Positions 18,513-27,624 are shown, counted from the stretch's first letter. The stretch is 64,000 nt of DNA from Cerasicoccus arenae (GCF_014651635.1 NZ_BMXG01000022.1:1-64000); one strand, 5' to 3'. Notes: a model not told the origin generated them from the sequence alone. A program made the numbers and translations.

Positions 18513-20279
18513 ATGAAAAAAGACCCAACGCTGTTTCCTGAAGATTTTATCTGGGGGGCATCGACTTCCGCGTATCAAATTGAGGGCGCGCATGATGCCC
18601 AGGGTAAAGGAGCCTCGATTTGGGATTTATTTGTTCAGAGGGAGAACCGTATCTGGCGGGGCCAAAATGGTCGAGTTGCTTGTGATCACTATTATCGATT
18701 TAAGGAAGATGTTGCGCAGATGCGACTTATGGGACTGAAGGCGTATCGTTTCTCACTTTCTTGGGCGCGAATATTGCCGGACGGAACCGGAACGATTAAT
18801 GAAGCTGGGCTAGCCTATTACGATGCATTAATTAATGAATTGCTTGAGAATAATATAGAGCCGTGGGTGACGTTATTTCATTGGGATTTGCCTTACGAGC
18901 TGTTTCTAAGGGGGGGGTGGTTGAATCGTAGTAGTCCAGAATGGTTTTCTGAATATACGAAGGTCGTTGTAAGTCGATTTTCAGATAGAGTGGAACGCTG
19001 GGTGACGATTAATGAACCGCAGTGCTTTATCGGTTTAGGTTACCGGGATGGGACGCATGCACCTGGGTTGAATCTAAGTTTTGGGGAATGTTTGATGGCT
19101 GGGCACAATGCGCTGTTGGCGCACGGACGATCAGTGCAAGTCATCCGTGAAAATGCGAAACGAACCCCGATGATTGGTTGGTCGCCGTCAGGTTCGGTCT
19201 ATCGTCCAGGAAGCAATCGGCTGGATGACATTAGCGCCGCGCGCGAAGCGACCAGTGCGATTTACTCCGACAATGTTTGGAATACTCGCTGGTGGTCGGA
19301 TCCTGCCATTCTCGGGCATTATCCTGAGGATGGGTTGAAGGTCTATGAGAAAGCATTGCCGAAGTTTCCAGCAACGGATTTTGAGATCATTCAACAACCG
19401 CTCGATTACTACTGCTGTAATATTTTTCAGGCCACGCCGGTACGTATGAGTGATGAGGGCACACCTGTGGCGATACCCCTGTCTGATGGAGAAGATATTT
19501 CACTTTACGAATGGTCGCAGAACCCCGACTGCCTCTACTGGGGGCCACGTTTCATTCATGAACTCTATGACTTGCCAATAGTGATCACTGAAAACGGTTG
19601 TTCGACCTCAGATCGCGTCAGTTTGGATGGCGCTGTTCATGATAGTAACCGCACTGATTTTATGGTTGGGCATTTGCTTTCACTGCGTAAGGCAATGGAT
19701 GATGGAGTGGATGTACGCGGTTACTTTCATTGGTCTTTACTGGACAACTTTGAGTGGCATGAGGGCTACAAGCACCGTTATGGTTTGATACATGTAAATT
19801 ATGAGAATCAAGTTCGGACTTGGAAAGACTCGGCGTATTGCCTTCAGGAGATCATTAGTTCGAATGGCAATAGTTTGAAGGAGTTTTTGCATTCTGATTC
19901 AGAGCCTGTCCCATATGTGGTTAAAGAAGCGAAGCGTTATATTGATTTGAATCTGTCCGAAACCTTTAATGTCAAAACGATTGCGGTTCATTTAAACTGC
20001 CACCCTGATTTTCTGAGCCGCCGTTTCAAGCAATATGTGGGGACGAGTCTGAGTGACTATATCCGGCGTTTACGCTTAGAGTTTGCGCGAAACTTGTTGA
20101 GAAATGCTGATGTTCAGATCGGTGAGGCCGCAGATCGTGCTGGTTTTTCGGATCGTATCCATTTCAGTAAAGTATTTCGCAAAGAGATGGGGATGACCCC
20201 GAGCCAATATCAGCAACAGTTTCGCGTGGTAGAGGGGCAGCCTGTTGTCGAAGTTTCGAAGAATCCGAGGCTGACTTAA
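18513..20279 (+). CDS. GH1 beta-glycosidase fused to AraC-type DNA-binding domain
   Basis: 588 residues. Residues 8-455 form a full GH1 barrel: FIWGASTSAYQIEG, HWDLP, Glu168 in TINEPQ, Glu360 in VITENGC, DNFEWHEGYKHRYGL. Residues 470-572 form an AraC/XylS double helix-turn-helix: FNVKTIAVHLNCHPDFLSRR, then IGEAADRAGFSDRIHFSKVF and the family signature FRKEMGMTPSQYQQQF. No signal peptide. The ATG at 18513 (MKKDPTLFPEDF) matches the GH1 start; an upstream extension to 18384 is open but has no GH1 similarity. GCN of the related enzyme reads CCN here. An 8-G run at 18910-18917 lies in the GH1 part. Likely a regulator of the divergent GH1-GH16 operon sensing a beta-glucoside through the GH1 fold, possibly still catalytic. 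I know of no described example of this fusion. Confidence 0.88.
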   Translation: MKKDPTLFPEDFIWGASTSAYQIEGAHDAQGKGASIWDLFVQRENRIWRGQNGRVACDHYYRFKEDVAQMRLMGLKAYRFSLSWARILPDGTGTINEAGLAYYDALINELLENNIEPWVTLFHWDLPYELFLRGGWLNRSSPEWFSEYTKVVVSRFSDRVERWVTINEPQCFIGLGYRDGTHAPGLNLSFGECLMAGHNALLAHGRSVQVIRENAKRTPMIGWSPSGSVYRPGSNRLDDISAAREATSAIYSDNVWNTRWWSDPAILGHYPEDGLKVYEKALPKFPATDFEIIQQPLDYYCCNIFQATPVRMSDEGTPVAIPLSDGEDISLYEWSQNPDCLYWGPRFIHELYDLPIVITENGCSTSDRVSLDGAVHDSNRTDFMVGHLLSLRKAMDDGVDVRGYFHWSLLDNFEWHEGYKHRYGLIHVNYENQVRTWKDSAYCLQEIISSNGNSLKEFLHSDSEPVPYVVKEAKRYIDLNLSETFNVKTIAVHLNCHPDFLSRRFKQYVGTSLSDYIRRLRLEFARNLLRNADVQIGEAADRAGFSDRIHFSKVFRKEMGMTPSQYQQQFRVVEGQPVVEVSKNPRLT

Positions 20280-20985
20280 GCGTGGATGGTGACGGTATAC
20301 TATTCGCCGGATACGCAGGGGAGGAAATCATTTCGATCCATCGCGATTCCGTTCACAGTCATGCCTACGGATTCTCTCTGGACTTCCATGCGGGCGGTAA
20401 GCATGGTTTCACTTTAAGCCCTTTGATTTCCGGTTTAATATTATACACGTAGCTGAGCAGTGCTTTGTAAAACCAACCGGCCGTGCCATAGCGATAGGTG
20501 TCCTTAATCGCTAGATAGCTTTTGCCGAATACGTAGGGCTCGCAGTCCAGTTTGAAGTAGCTGCGTTCAACATTTCACCAAAAAGCATCGACGGAATAGT
20601 AAGCTTGTGGCGTGGATTCGGATGCCATCTCCTGTAGGGTATAGAAAAATAGACGGAGGTTTCTTCTTTGATCGCTGTGGTTGGACAAGGTGACTGTCCA
20701 TATTTCACAGGTCTGTTGCTTGGGCACAAAAATTCTAAATGATGCAGCAATATCATTATTTTTCTGCTTAATTACAGAATACCCCATGCCGTGTGTGCAG
20801 GTGTATTCATCCGAAGGTGTCAGGCCGTTGATATTCCAGTAGTTACCCTTATCGATATCGCTGATAAAGAACATCCGTTCCGGAACCGCTTGCTTGCGGT
20901 TGCCAAGTCTGTCCTGCGAGAAAACCTGTCCTTGGCAGGTTTGAGATACTATCGAAATGCGTAGTTCTCATTACATAGGTAATTA
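20276..20985 (-). pseudogene. GH94-type disaccharide phosphorylase with catalytic core deleted
   Basis: N-terminal part (about 20980-20575): ELRISIVSQTCQGQVF, GNYWNINGLTPSDEYTC, HGMGYSVI and FRIFVPKQQTCEIWTVTLSN match the N-terminal domain of GH94 phosphorylases. After a TGA near 20575 the frame shifts and only the C-terminal end survives: EPYVFGKSYLAIKDTYRYGT, AGWFYKALLSYVYNIKPEIK, GLKVKPCLPPAW, then a TAG and MTVNGIAMDRNDFLP. Several hundred residues with the catalytic Asp are missing. The last codons overlap the stop of the convergent GH1-AraC gene. A laminaribiose or cellobiose phosphorylase would have fitted this locus; family by motif, specificity unknown. Confidence 0.75.
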
Positions 20986-21114
20986 TACCAATGGCTCGGT
21001 GTTCTTGTCGCTTTTATGATGAACTCATAGTCAATTGTCACTGAATTGTCCGTAAGTAGTCATTTAATGCCCAAATAAATTGATTGTCCTGAGTGGTTCA
21101 GGATCGTGATGAGC

Positions 21115-21852
21115 TTAACGGATATGTTGAACGCCAAACTCGTCGGTGTGGATTCGTTCTCTCATTTCGCGGTCAATTATTCCAAGTGGATTGAGGTCGC
21201 GTTTAGATGGTGGGATATCGACTAGAAAGAGCGTGGTGCGATTGTTGATGCCTGTTGTCTGAGGAGCTGAACGGACGACTAGCCAACCTTCGTCTTGATC
21301 ATTGGCAGCAACTTTTAGCCACGTCTTTGAGGTGTCAGGATAGGGAATGCTACCAGACTCACCTGTGTTCAGGAGTATGTCTGTCTCTGCAAGTTGCACC
21401 GCAAGTTGACGTTTTGAGAAGTTATAAACGCGATAAGTATTTGCTGGGAATTTTTCCAGTGAGTGATCGAGCACGACTGTTTTATATTCAAGAGCGGACC
21501 CCGCGGGGTTTTGGATGAGGAGGATGATGTAGGGGCCGCCGTCTGATAGCTTTGCCTGTGCCAATGTGGTTTTAATAGGGGGCAGGTTTGGGTCCTTTGG
21601 GTTTGGTGTTTCTTTGTAGAATACGACATCTCCATTTTTAGATGCGGGATACAGCCGAGAAAACGAACCAAGGCTGGTTCTTAGAATGATTGGCTCTTTA
21701 TCGATATCGAAAAGCACGGTTTCGAACGATGACATTGAGAGCACTCGGAATTCAGGTGCGTCTTGGGGAACTGCCTGCGCAGTTCGATGTGATAGCAGCA
21801 GGCAGAAGAAACTGATAAGTGCAAGAGTTAGATGTCTGATGCTGAGAGCCAT
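21115..21852 (-). CDS. Secreted protein of unknown function, partner of the large prepilin-like protein
   Basis: 245 residues with a signal peptide (MALSIRHLTLALISFFCLLL, cut near residue 27). The mature part is beta-rich with no recognised domain: FRVLSMSSFETVLFDIDKEP, YRVYNFSKRQLAVQLAETDI, WLKVAANDQDEGWLVVRSAP. The pattern YRVYNFS...VQLG is reminiscent of secreted proteins encoded beside Verru_Chthon prepilin-like genes in Verrucomicrobia. It overlaps the end of the upstream gene by 25 bases, so translation is probably coupled and the two proteins probably act together at the envelope. Function is not known. Confidence 0.7.
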   Translation of the reverse strand: MALSIRHLTLALISFFCLLLSHRTAQAVPQDAPEFRVLSMSSFETVLFDIDKEPIILRTSLGSFSRLYPASKNGDVVFYKETPNPKDPNLPPIKTTLAQAKLSDGGPYIILLIQNPAGSALEYKTVVLDHSLEKFPANTYRVYNFSKRQLAVQLAETDILLNTGESGSIPYPDTSKTWLKVAANDQDEGWLVVRSAPQTTGINNRTTLFLVDIPPSKRDLNPLGIIDREMRERIHTDEFGVQHIR

Positions 21853-24800
21853 TGGAGGGATATGATTTTGAATTTTCGACCGAGTGATTGATTGATACTT
21901 CCGTCTGCTGGAACTTCATAAGCCTCAAGAGAATCGTCCAAGTATTCGGGGAGACGTTGAACAACGGCTTCGCACCAAGCTTGGGCTTCGACTGCTTGAG
22001 TCATTTCATTGACGGTTTCACCGTAGGTTCGAATCGTGAAGGTGTCGGAGCGGGCAGTCAGTCCGGCTCCGATCTTGGCGAGAATGTCAGCTTGGGTGAT
22101 GTACTTTGGAGCAAAGGCAGAGCGATTACTGACAGGGCTTGAGGGCGCATCGGCTCCTTCAAGTAATGCTTTGTCGTAGGCTCTGGTATACTGTGAGCTT
22201 TGGTTGTGCTTGATGCCGTCACCTGTGGCGAGTTCGTCCTCTTCCCAGAAAGTGTTCGCCCCCGCGTTATTTGCTGCAAAATCACCAGATTCAGTGCGGT
22301 CAATCGCAGCTTGGAGTGGTCCTTTGAAGTTTTCGTGCTCCCAAGATGAATTGGTCGCCTGAGGGTCTCCGTTATCCGTGTTCGGGTTGTCGTAGATGCG
22401 TCGATTGACGAAGTCGGCGACGGAGACGAATGGGCCACGATTGCGAATTTCAGCGACGATATTACGGGCGAGTTGGGCAATCTGGTTCTCATCCAGGGTA
22501 CGATAGCCTCTCCATGGGTCGTCGGGGTCATCATCGCCGTACGGACGGCTAAAGCGTGGGAAAGAGGCATTTAACTCTGGATTGGTGCTAGAGTCGGTGT
22601 TCTCCGGTATGAAATCAAGATTGTTGCCACCGCCGAGGGCGGCTCGCCACGCTTGTTCGGATGTCGAGTTGATGTTAAAGCCACCTGCCATAAGCAGGTG
22701 AGCCGCTGAGAGGTCTGGATCTCGCAGGGTATCGTCTGAAGGGGCTCCGTAGCGCAAGTAACGTGGGTTTGCGAGCTGATCAGGTATCGCGGTTCCTGTG
22801 TCGGCTGGCACGGTCGAGAAGTAATATTGATCCCATAGGGTGCGGTTGAGCAGATAAGAAATGTCATAGTATGCATTCATATCCCTCCTTAAAGAATAAT
22901 TGTTGTCCGTAGTTATCTCGTCAATGCGTGTCAGTTGATGCCCGGTGATTTCTGGGTTTTTGCTGTGCAGGTGATAATCCGCCAAACTATTTCCAATTGG
23001 ATAAGAGGGATAGCTGCCGAAAAAGGATAAGTTGGCGTGTTGGAGTTGCCCAATCGAGAAGATATCTTGATCTTCGTAGGAAAACTCAAAGAGCATCGCA
23101 TCGACAGCAGTGTTGCCGTTTATTGAATCAAACCCAGAGCCTGCAGAAATCCGCTCAGGGGTTGATGACGCTGCGTTAAATTTCTGCCACTTTACATCTT
23201 TTGAGGTCATGCCTGATGTCGCAATGTAGAGCACGTTGAAATTTTGATCTCGCATCGTCCGTCCTGTTCGCGTCGCCCGCATGTTGCCTTGAGCAATCCA
23301 GCGGGTAGTGAACATATGTTGGTTTTCATTGAATCGAGCGGTTAGACCTGCGCCAGAAAACAGGGCATGGCCTAATACGACATACGCTGGTTCATCAAAT
23401 GAGTCGTATTCGAGCGGATCTTCCAGTTGAAGGATCTGATCCGCTTGGCTATCGGTCCAGTCTATCGACTGGTGTGTGTTATACCAACGTCGGTCAAACT
23501 TGTCACCAGGTTCGGCACTACTGGATGGATTTTTTAAGCGGTCGTGAGCTGCGTTAGTTGAACCACCAAGCGTCCAGCTCGCGTAGTATATGTGGTCGGC
23601 CTCGACAGGCTCGCCTAGATACATGTTCCAGCCTCCGTTGCTTATTAAGCTGGAACCTGCCGTAGCTATGAGTTGATAGGCAACGTTCTCTTCGCCTGCT
23701 TCAATTAATAGGTTGGGCCTCTTACCAGAACCTGTCTCTTTGAATGGGACCGTTACATATGAATATTTATTGGGTCCCTGATTTTTAAGTATATTTTTCT
23801 GAGTATAACTTTCCCCTTGAGAACTTTCTGGTAGTGAAAAGATTAAGCTTTGACCAGGAGGGATATCTGGGCAGTCGAGCCTAAAACGAATGAACATTTG
23901 TTGATTTTCATGATCACCAAGCCTCGAAAAGTCGAGGTTCTGACTCGCGTCAACCATATCGCCATCAGTCCCAGTCGTTTTTTGGACTTTCACACTAACG
24001 TTATGTGTCGGATAGCATCCCACTTCGTAAGTGGAAGCCTTGATTGTGAAGTTATATGGATTCCATAGAATCACCAGTGGGTAGAGCTTGAGGAAGATGT
24101 TGTCTCCTGCTTCAGCTTCGAAATTACCACTGGACTTGCTTAGCCCCATGGAGAAGCCCATCGAGTTGTATGTAAGAATGGGCGCAATTCCGACGTGGTC
24201 CTCAACTCCATTTGTGTTGACTGCGATTCGATCCGACTTGTCATGTGCAGGTAGTATTGGGTCGAGTGATCCGGAGCTTGGAATGCGTGTCTGGTAGTAG
24301 GATCGTAAGTGTTTCCAGGTAGGCATTCCGTAGTTTTCGGAAAATCCCCCCGTGGCTTCTGAGTGTCGTGGCCAGAGGGTGTTGGCGTCTAAGGTTGGGT
24401 CACTGGAGGAGGGGCTGTAGCTCTCATCCAACATTATGCTTAGATCGCGTTTGAGTCCGCCTGCATAGGTGTCAGATAAGACTGAGAGCGAGTACGGGGT
24501 GACATCGTGGAAGCGATATTTGAGTGCGGCATCCATCGCATCTGTATCGTTGGAGATCAGTGCGGTTTGGGCTGAGGAAATGATTGAGCTTAGGGATTGA
24601 TCAGGCGTGTAGAGTGTGTCAATGAGATGGTCGCTCAGAGGAGAGCTTGTCCAATCGTCGTTATCCAGTGCCATGAGCTCGATTGCAGCACGTTCGGAGT
24701 TTGAAAATGCGTTACGTTGTTGTTCGAGTTTTTCCGAGGATGACAATGAACTGTCAGTTCCAGCCTGAGGTAAGTTGATGCGAGCTTTCATGCCGTCGTC

Positions 24801-25583
24801 ACTGATCCACCAAGCATAGCGGTTGCTGATGCCGCCACCAGCTTCGATGTCCACGGCAGGCGCGACCACGTAATCAATGGGGGTATTGGAGTTATCGAGG
24901 GCAGATGTCACGCTGTTTGAGCCGACCAGAAGGCGCGCGGGCTGAGCGGTGCCTGATGTATCAGTGATGGTGATACTGGTGTCCGTTGCTGAGGTCGATG
25001 CAGTGAGCCCATTGATCGTCGCAGAACCGGGGCGGAAGTTGAGAGCGGTTGCGGTGTCGGGGTAGCCTGTGATTTGCCCTTTGCTACCGACATCGCCGGA
25101 TGTCCAGCTTGGATTAAAGGCTGTGGTTTCGTTACCACTGATCAACCAATTCAGTAGGCGAGCGGGTGAGCCCTTGCTTGATATGTTGCTTAGATCCGAA
25201 AGCTCAGTTGCGATGGTCTCGGGAGGTGTTGCATAATCGGCTGGTATGGAACTTCCGTAAGCGCCGATCCAGTGAGAATTACTCGCGTTAGCACCATTCT
25301 GGAGGTCGGCACGAGCAGTGGTGCGTTGATCCGGCCCGACGTATTTTTGCAACTGCCCAATGGCCATATTCAGTGCGAGCAAAGCACTCTGCTTTGCTCG
25401 CGCTTGTTTCATCGCCCTCGAACTTGATTCCACTTCGAGTTTAGTAAGCGTGGCAATTGATAAAAGTAAGACGAGAACGAACGCCATCAATGAGAGCGCA
25501 ATGACCAAAGCGAATCCATTTTCATTTCGCTGGCACAAGCACCGCATGCGAGAATTGGGCTGGCTACTATGTTTTTGGAGCAT
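21828..25583 (-). CDS. Giant prepilin-like (Verru_Chthon cassette A-type) protein
   Basis: About 1251 residues. The N-terminus is NENGFALVIALSLMAFVLVL with TLTKLEVESSS: a short basic head, Gly-Phe cleavage site and hydrophobic stalk as in PilX/type II minor pseudopilins. The following ARAKQSALLALNMAIGQLQK is the typical continuation in verrucomicrobial prepilin-like proteins. The rest is a very large extracellular region without known enzyme motif; GspK-like helix-hairpin features near the C-terminus (IGAGLTARSDTFTIRTYGE) resemble the tail of GspK. Start placed at MLQKHSS (25583); the frame is open to 25640 but that stretch overlaps a GH16 remnant. Likely part of a type II-like or type IV pilus-like envelope system; no secretin or ATPase gene is here. 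Confidence 0.72.
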   Translation of the reverse strand: MLQKHSSQPNSRMRCLCQRNENGFALVIALSLMAFVLVLLLSIATLTKLEVESSSRAMKQARAKQSALLALNMAIGQLQKYVGPDQRTTARADLQNGANASNSHWIGAYGSSIPADYATPPETIATELSDLSNISSKGSPARLLNWLISGNETTAFNPSWTSGDVGSKGQITGYPDTATALNFRPGSATINGLTASTSATDTSITITDTSGTAQPARLLVGSNSVTSALDNSNTPIDYVVAPAVDIEAGGGISNRYAWWISDDGMKARINLPQAGTDSSLSSSEKLEQQRNAFSNSERAAIELMALDNDDWTSSPLSDHLIDTLYTPDQSLSSIISSAQTALISNDTDAMDAALKYRFHDVTPYSLSVLSDTYAGGLKRDLSIMLDESYSPSSSDPTLDANTLWPRHSEATGGFSENYGMPTWKHLRSYYQTRIPSSGSLDPILPAHDKSDRIAVNTNGVEDHVGIAPILTYNSMGFSMGLSKSSGNFEAEAGDNIFLKLYPLVILWNPYNFTIKASTYEVGCYPTHNVSVKVQKTTGTDGDMVDASQNLDFSRLGDHENQQMFIRFRLDCPDIPPGQSLIFSLPESSQGESYTQKNILKNQGPNKYSYVTVPFKETGSGKRPNLLIEAGEENVAYQLIATAGSSLISNGGWNMYLGEPVEADHIYYASWTLGGSTNAAHDRLKNPSSSAEPGDKFDRRWYNTHQSIDWTDSQADQILQLEDPLEYDSFDEPAYVVLGHALFSGAGLTARFNENQHMFTTRWIAQGNMRATRTGRTMRDQNFNVLYIATSGMTSKDVKWQKFNAASSTPERISAGSGFDSINGNTAVDAMLFEFSYEDQDIFSIGQLQHANLSFFGSYPSYPIGNSLADYHLHSKNPEITGHQLTRIDEITTDNNYSLRRDMNAYYDISYLLNRTLWDQYYFSTVPADTGTAIPDQLANPRYLRYGAPSDDTLRDPDLSAAHLLMAGGFNINSTSEQAWRAALGGGNNLDFIPENTDSSTNPELNASFPRFSRPYGDDDPDDPWRGYRTLDENQIAQLARNIVAEIRNRGPFVSVADFVNRRIYDNPNTDNGDPQATNSSWEHENFKGPLQAAIDRTESGDFAANNAGANTFWEEDELATGDGIKHNQSSQYTRAYDKALLEGADAPSSPVSNRSAFAPKYITQADILAKIGAGLTARSDTFTIRTYGETVNEMTQAVEAQAWCEAVVQRLPEYLDDSLEAYEVPADGSINQSLGRKFKIISLQWLSASDI

Positions 25584-25617
25584 ATTGAAAGGGGTATTTT
25601 GACAGGTGGGACTTGAA

Positions 25618-25710
25618 TTACCAAGCACATGTATAATCAACTTCTATTGCGTCCGGTAAATTTAAATCGTTGATATCGTTCGTCGCCCATTCTGTATGGC
25701 GTTCTTTAAT
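25618..25710 (-). pseudogene. C-terminal vestige of a second GH16 gene
   Basis: Minus-strand reading gives ERHTEWATNDINDLNLPDA, IEVDYTCAW then TAA. The intact GH16 in this window ends GGWATNDTDDANLPVSMEVDYTRAWQL-like, so the match is clear over about 27 residues. Nothing else of the enzyme is left upstream. This shows that a second GH16 gene once stood here, next to the prepilin-like gene. Confidence 0.6.
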
Positions 25711-25926
25711 TAGAAATCATGAATGAGATAGCTTGAATAGAATATCATATATGCGATAACAGCGTTAGGCCTCTGCTGATTTAATGCGTGCTTATTGCTG
25801 ACTTCGTATGGCGAAAATGATAAGCCAATGATGCTTTTTGGGTCGGGATCTTACTGCGTGCGGTTAATTTGGTTCTATCCCTTGAATTCGTAAGCCATCA
25901 TTTTTCTAAGTGCGATCGCGGATTGG
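25711..25926. other. Non-coding stretch between gene remnants
   Basis: No gene, RNA or repeat that I can support. AT-rich and flanked on both sides by remnants, so probably decayed sequence. Confidence 0.4.
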
Positions 25927-26101
25927 ATGAGTCAAAAGCAGCAACAGGTGATCGATTATTTACTGGGGTACCGAGGAACGTAGTGACGGCAAAACGTAGC
26001 GTCCAAATCGGGTGCTCAAACAGCAGCTGGATGCTTCAGGAAAGAAGCTGGCATTGAACGATACTCAAGCCGAAAAAGGGCAAATTACTCGGTTGGGCTG
26101 A
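25927..26101 (+). pseudogene. Remnant of an integrase-core transposase
   Basis: Opens MSQKQQQVIDYLL and, after a TAG and a frame change, continues VLKQQLDASGKKLALNDTQ to a TGA at 26099-26101. This order (QKQ..VIDYL..ENRVLKxQL..GKKLxLND) is the N-terminus of a group of integrase-core transposases common in Verrucomicrobia and Planctomycetes. No catalytic domain remains. Assignment from recalled pattern, moderate. Confidence 0.5.
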
Positions 26102-26237
26102 TCTTCAAAGATACGCAACTCTGGAGACGACTTCGATTAACTTCGACCAATCCCCTACGAGCAGTTGCATTATGATATGCGCGTAAAGACTGGAAGTAGT
26201 CAAAGCAATCTGTTTGATATTTTTTAGATCACGTTGA

Positions 26238-26293
26238 AGTGACCTACTCCCGGTAAACTGGCCGGGCTTAGTTCTAGAGGAGCAGGTCACTTA
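26238..26293. repeat. Imperfect inverted repeat
   Basis: AAGTGACCTACTCC at 26238-26251 matches GGAGCAGGTCACTT at 26280-26293 inverted, with one mismatch in 14. CCCGG and CCGGG lie inside the loop. It could be paired IS ends left after loss of the element, or a hairpin at the end of the integrase remnant. No T-run follows on either side. Confidence 0.5.
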
Positions 26294-26556
26294 GGGCCAC
26301 TTCGATCATGGTAGGTGGCGAAAGAGTGGCGCAACCCGTTCTTGATGTTCTCGACTCCGCAGGCAAGGTTTCGGTCATAGCACAGGTCTTTGATTTTCTG
26401 CCATCGCTCAAGATCGCTGCCTGCTCCGTTCTACAAAATCCACCGGTCCCGCTCAGCTTTCGTTGAGCAAAACTTGAACTTCGGCTTTCCTTCGACATAC
26501 CATCTAGCCTCCCACGGCTTTTTACGGCCTTCCCGCTTATGCTTTTTGATGTTCAT
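26288..26556 (-). pseudogene. Internally deleted tyrosine recombinase beside tRNA-Ser(CGA)
   Basis: Starts MNIKKHKREGRKKPWEARWY with VEGKPKFKFCSTKAERDRWI, an arm-binding N-terminal domain. A TAG follows, then in the same frame ERWQKIKDLCYDRN and ENIKNGLRHSFATYHDRSG before TGA. NGLRHSFATY is the Box II-type His-X-X-Arg neighbourhood of integrases (usual LRHSFATYHL), so the N-terminus is joined directly to a late catalytic segment and the middle plus the Tyr-bearing end are gone. It lies on the island side, about 160 bases from the 3' end of tRNA-Ser(CGA), the expected place for an element integrated in that tRNA. Confidence 0.7.
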
Positions 26557-26712
26557 CGCTACCCCAACTGAGTTAAGGTGATTTCCCAGAAAAGCAAATA
26601 TAAATCAGGCAGTGATAGTAAAAAGTGGAAAGAGAAATAAGCCCCAATCCCTTTGCCCGCCTGCTATTCCTAGCGTTTATGCGGGGTTTCGGTCGATTCC
26701 AAAAAGCAGCCT

Positions 26713-26800
<88 letters not shown>

Positions 26801-26892
26801 TCAAAAGAAAGCCTAAGACATGACTCTGGCGCGGAATTGCAATACCGAAATTACTCTGAATAGCGAGAACCGCTCGCTCGGGCACGCGAGAT

Positions 26893-27345
26893 TTACGAAT
26901 CGGCCAAGGCTGCGGCTCGCAGACCTACTTTCTTGATCAGTTGATAAAGCGTTGTACGCTCCTCGGACGTGAACTCGCCAAATATGTCTTCCAACACCTG
27001 GGCGTGTTGTTGATAGGCGTTGGCAATATGCCTTTGGCCCGCGGAGGTCAGGTGAACTTCCACTACACGCCGATCGGTGGGGGAGGCACGTCGCTCCACA
27101 TAGCCTTTATTTTCGGCGCGGTCGACGGCTGCAGTGATTGAGCCGCTGGTGAGCATTACGCGTCGGCCAATGGTATTCACGGGCTGTGGACCTTTGTGCA
27201 ACAGGACTTCTAGCACTGCAAAATCGCTTAATCCTTCAAATCCCTGCTCTTTGATGCTCTGTCGATCACGCTTTTCAATCGCCCGGGTGGCTTTCCACCA
27301 GACGAGCCATAGATGTGGGCCAGAGGTATCGATGGGATCGGACAT
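26893..27345 (-). CDS. MarR-family transcriptional regulator
   Basis: 150 residues. Winged helix-turn-helix in the middle: GLSDFAVLEVLLHKGPQPVN, TIGRRVMLTSGSITAAVDRA as recognition helix, and wing GYVERRASPTDRRVVEVHLT, where the DRR sequence is a MarR hallmark. The C-terminal helices (ANAYQQHAQVLEDIFGEF) form the dimer interface. Effector and targets are not evident; no drug-efflux or oxidative-stress gene lies beside it. It may act only on itself. ATG at 27345 fits the family start. Confidence 0.9.
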   Translation of the reverse strand: MSDPIDTSGPHLWLVWWKATRAIEKRDRQSIKEQGFEGLSDFAVLEVLLHKGPQPVNTIGRRVMLTSGSITAAVDRAENKGYVERRASPTDRRVVEVHLTSAGQRHIANAYQQHAQVLEDIFGEFTSEERTTLYQLIKKVGLRAAALADS

Positions 27346-27458
27346 CTTTAGAATTAAACCTTAAAGATCTCTAGGCATCAAGAGGAATAGCAATTTTCCC
27401 GTCGCTGAATTTCGCTTGACGTGGATGGCACAACACGAGATTTTTTTCACCTTTGAGT

Positions 27459-27532
27459 AGGCCCGTGGTGTAATGGTAGCACTATGGTTTCTGGTTCCAT
27501 CTGTTGGGGTTCGAGTCCCTGCGGGCCTGCCA
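27459..27532 (+). tRNA. tRNA-Gln (anticodon CTG)
   Basis: AGGCCCG pairs with CGGGCCT, followed by G and encoded CCA. D-arm GTGTAATGGTAGCAC and T-arm GGGGTTCGAGTCCC are standard. The anticodon loop TTCTGGT gives CTG, reading CAG. The last base pair of the anticodon stem is a T-T mismatch, as in many tRNA-Gln. Confidence 0.93.
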
Positions 27533-27624
27533 GTTTGCAATGTTATTATGTGTGGCGTGAGCGGGGAATTGTCACATGATACGACTTGTCATGTCTGTAA
27601 TGTGACCTATTGTTGTTTGCTTTT

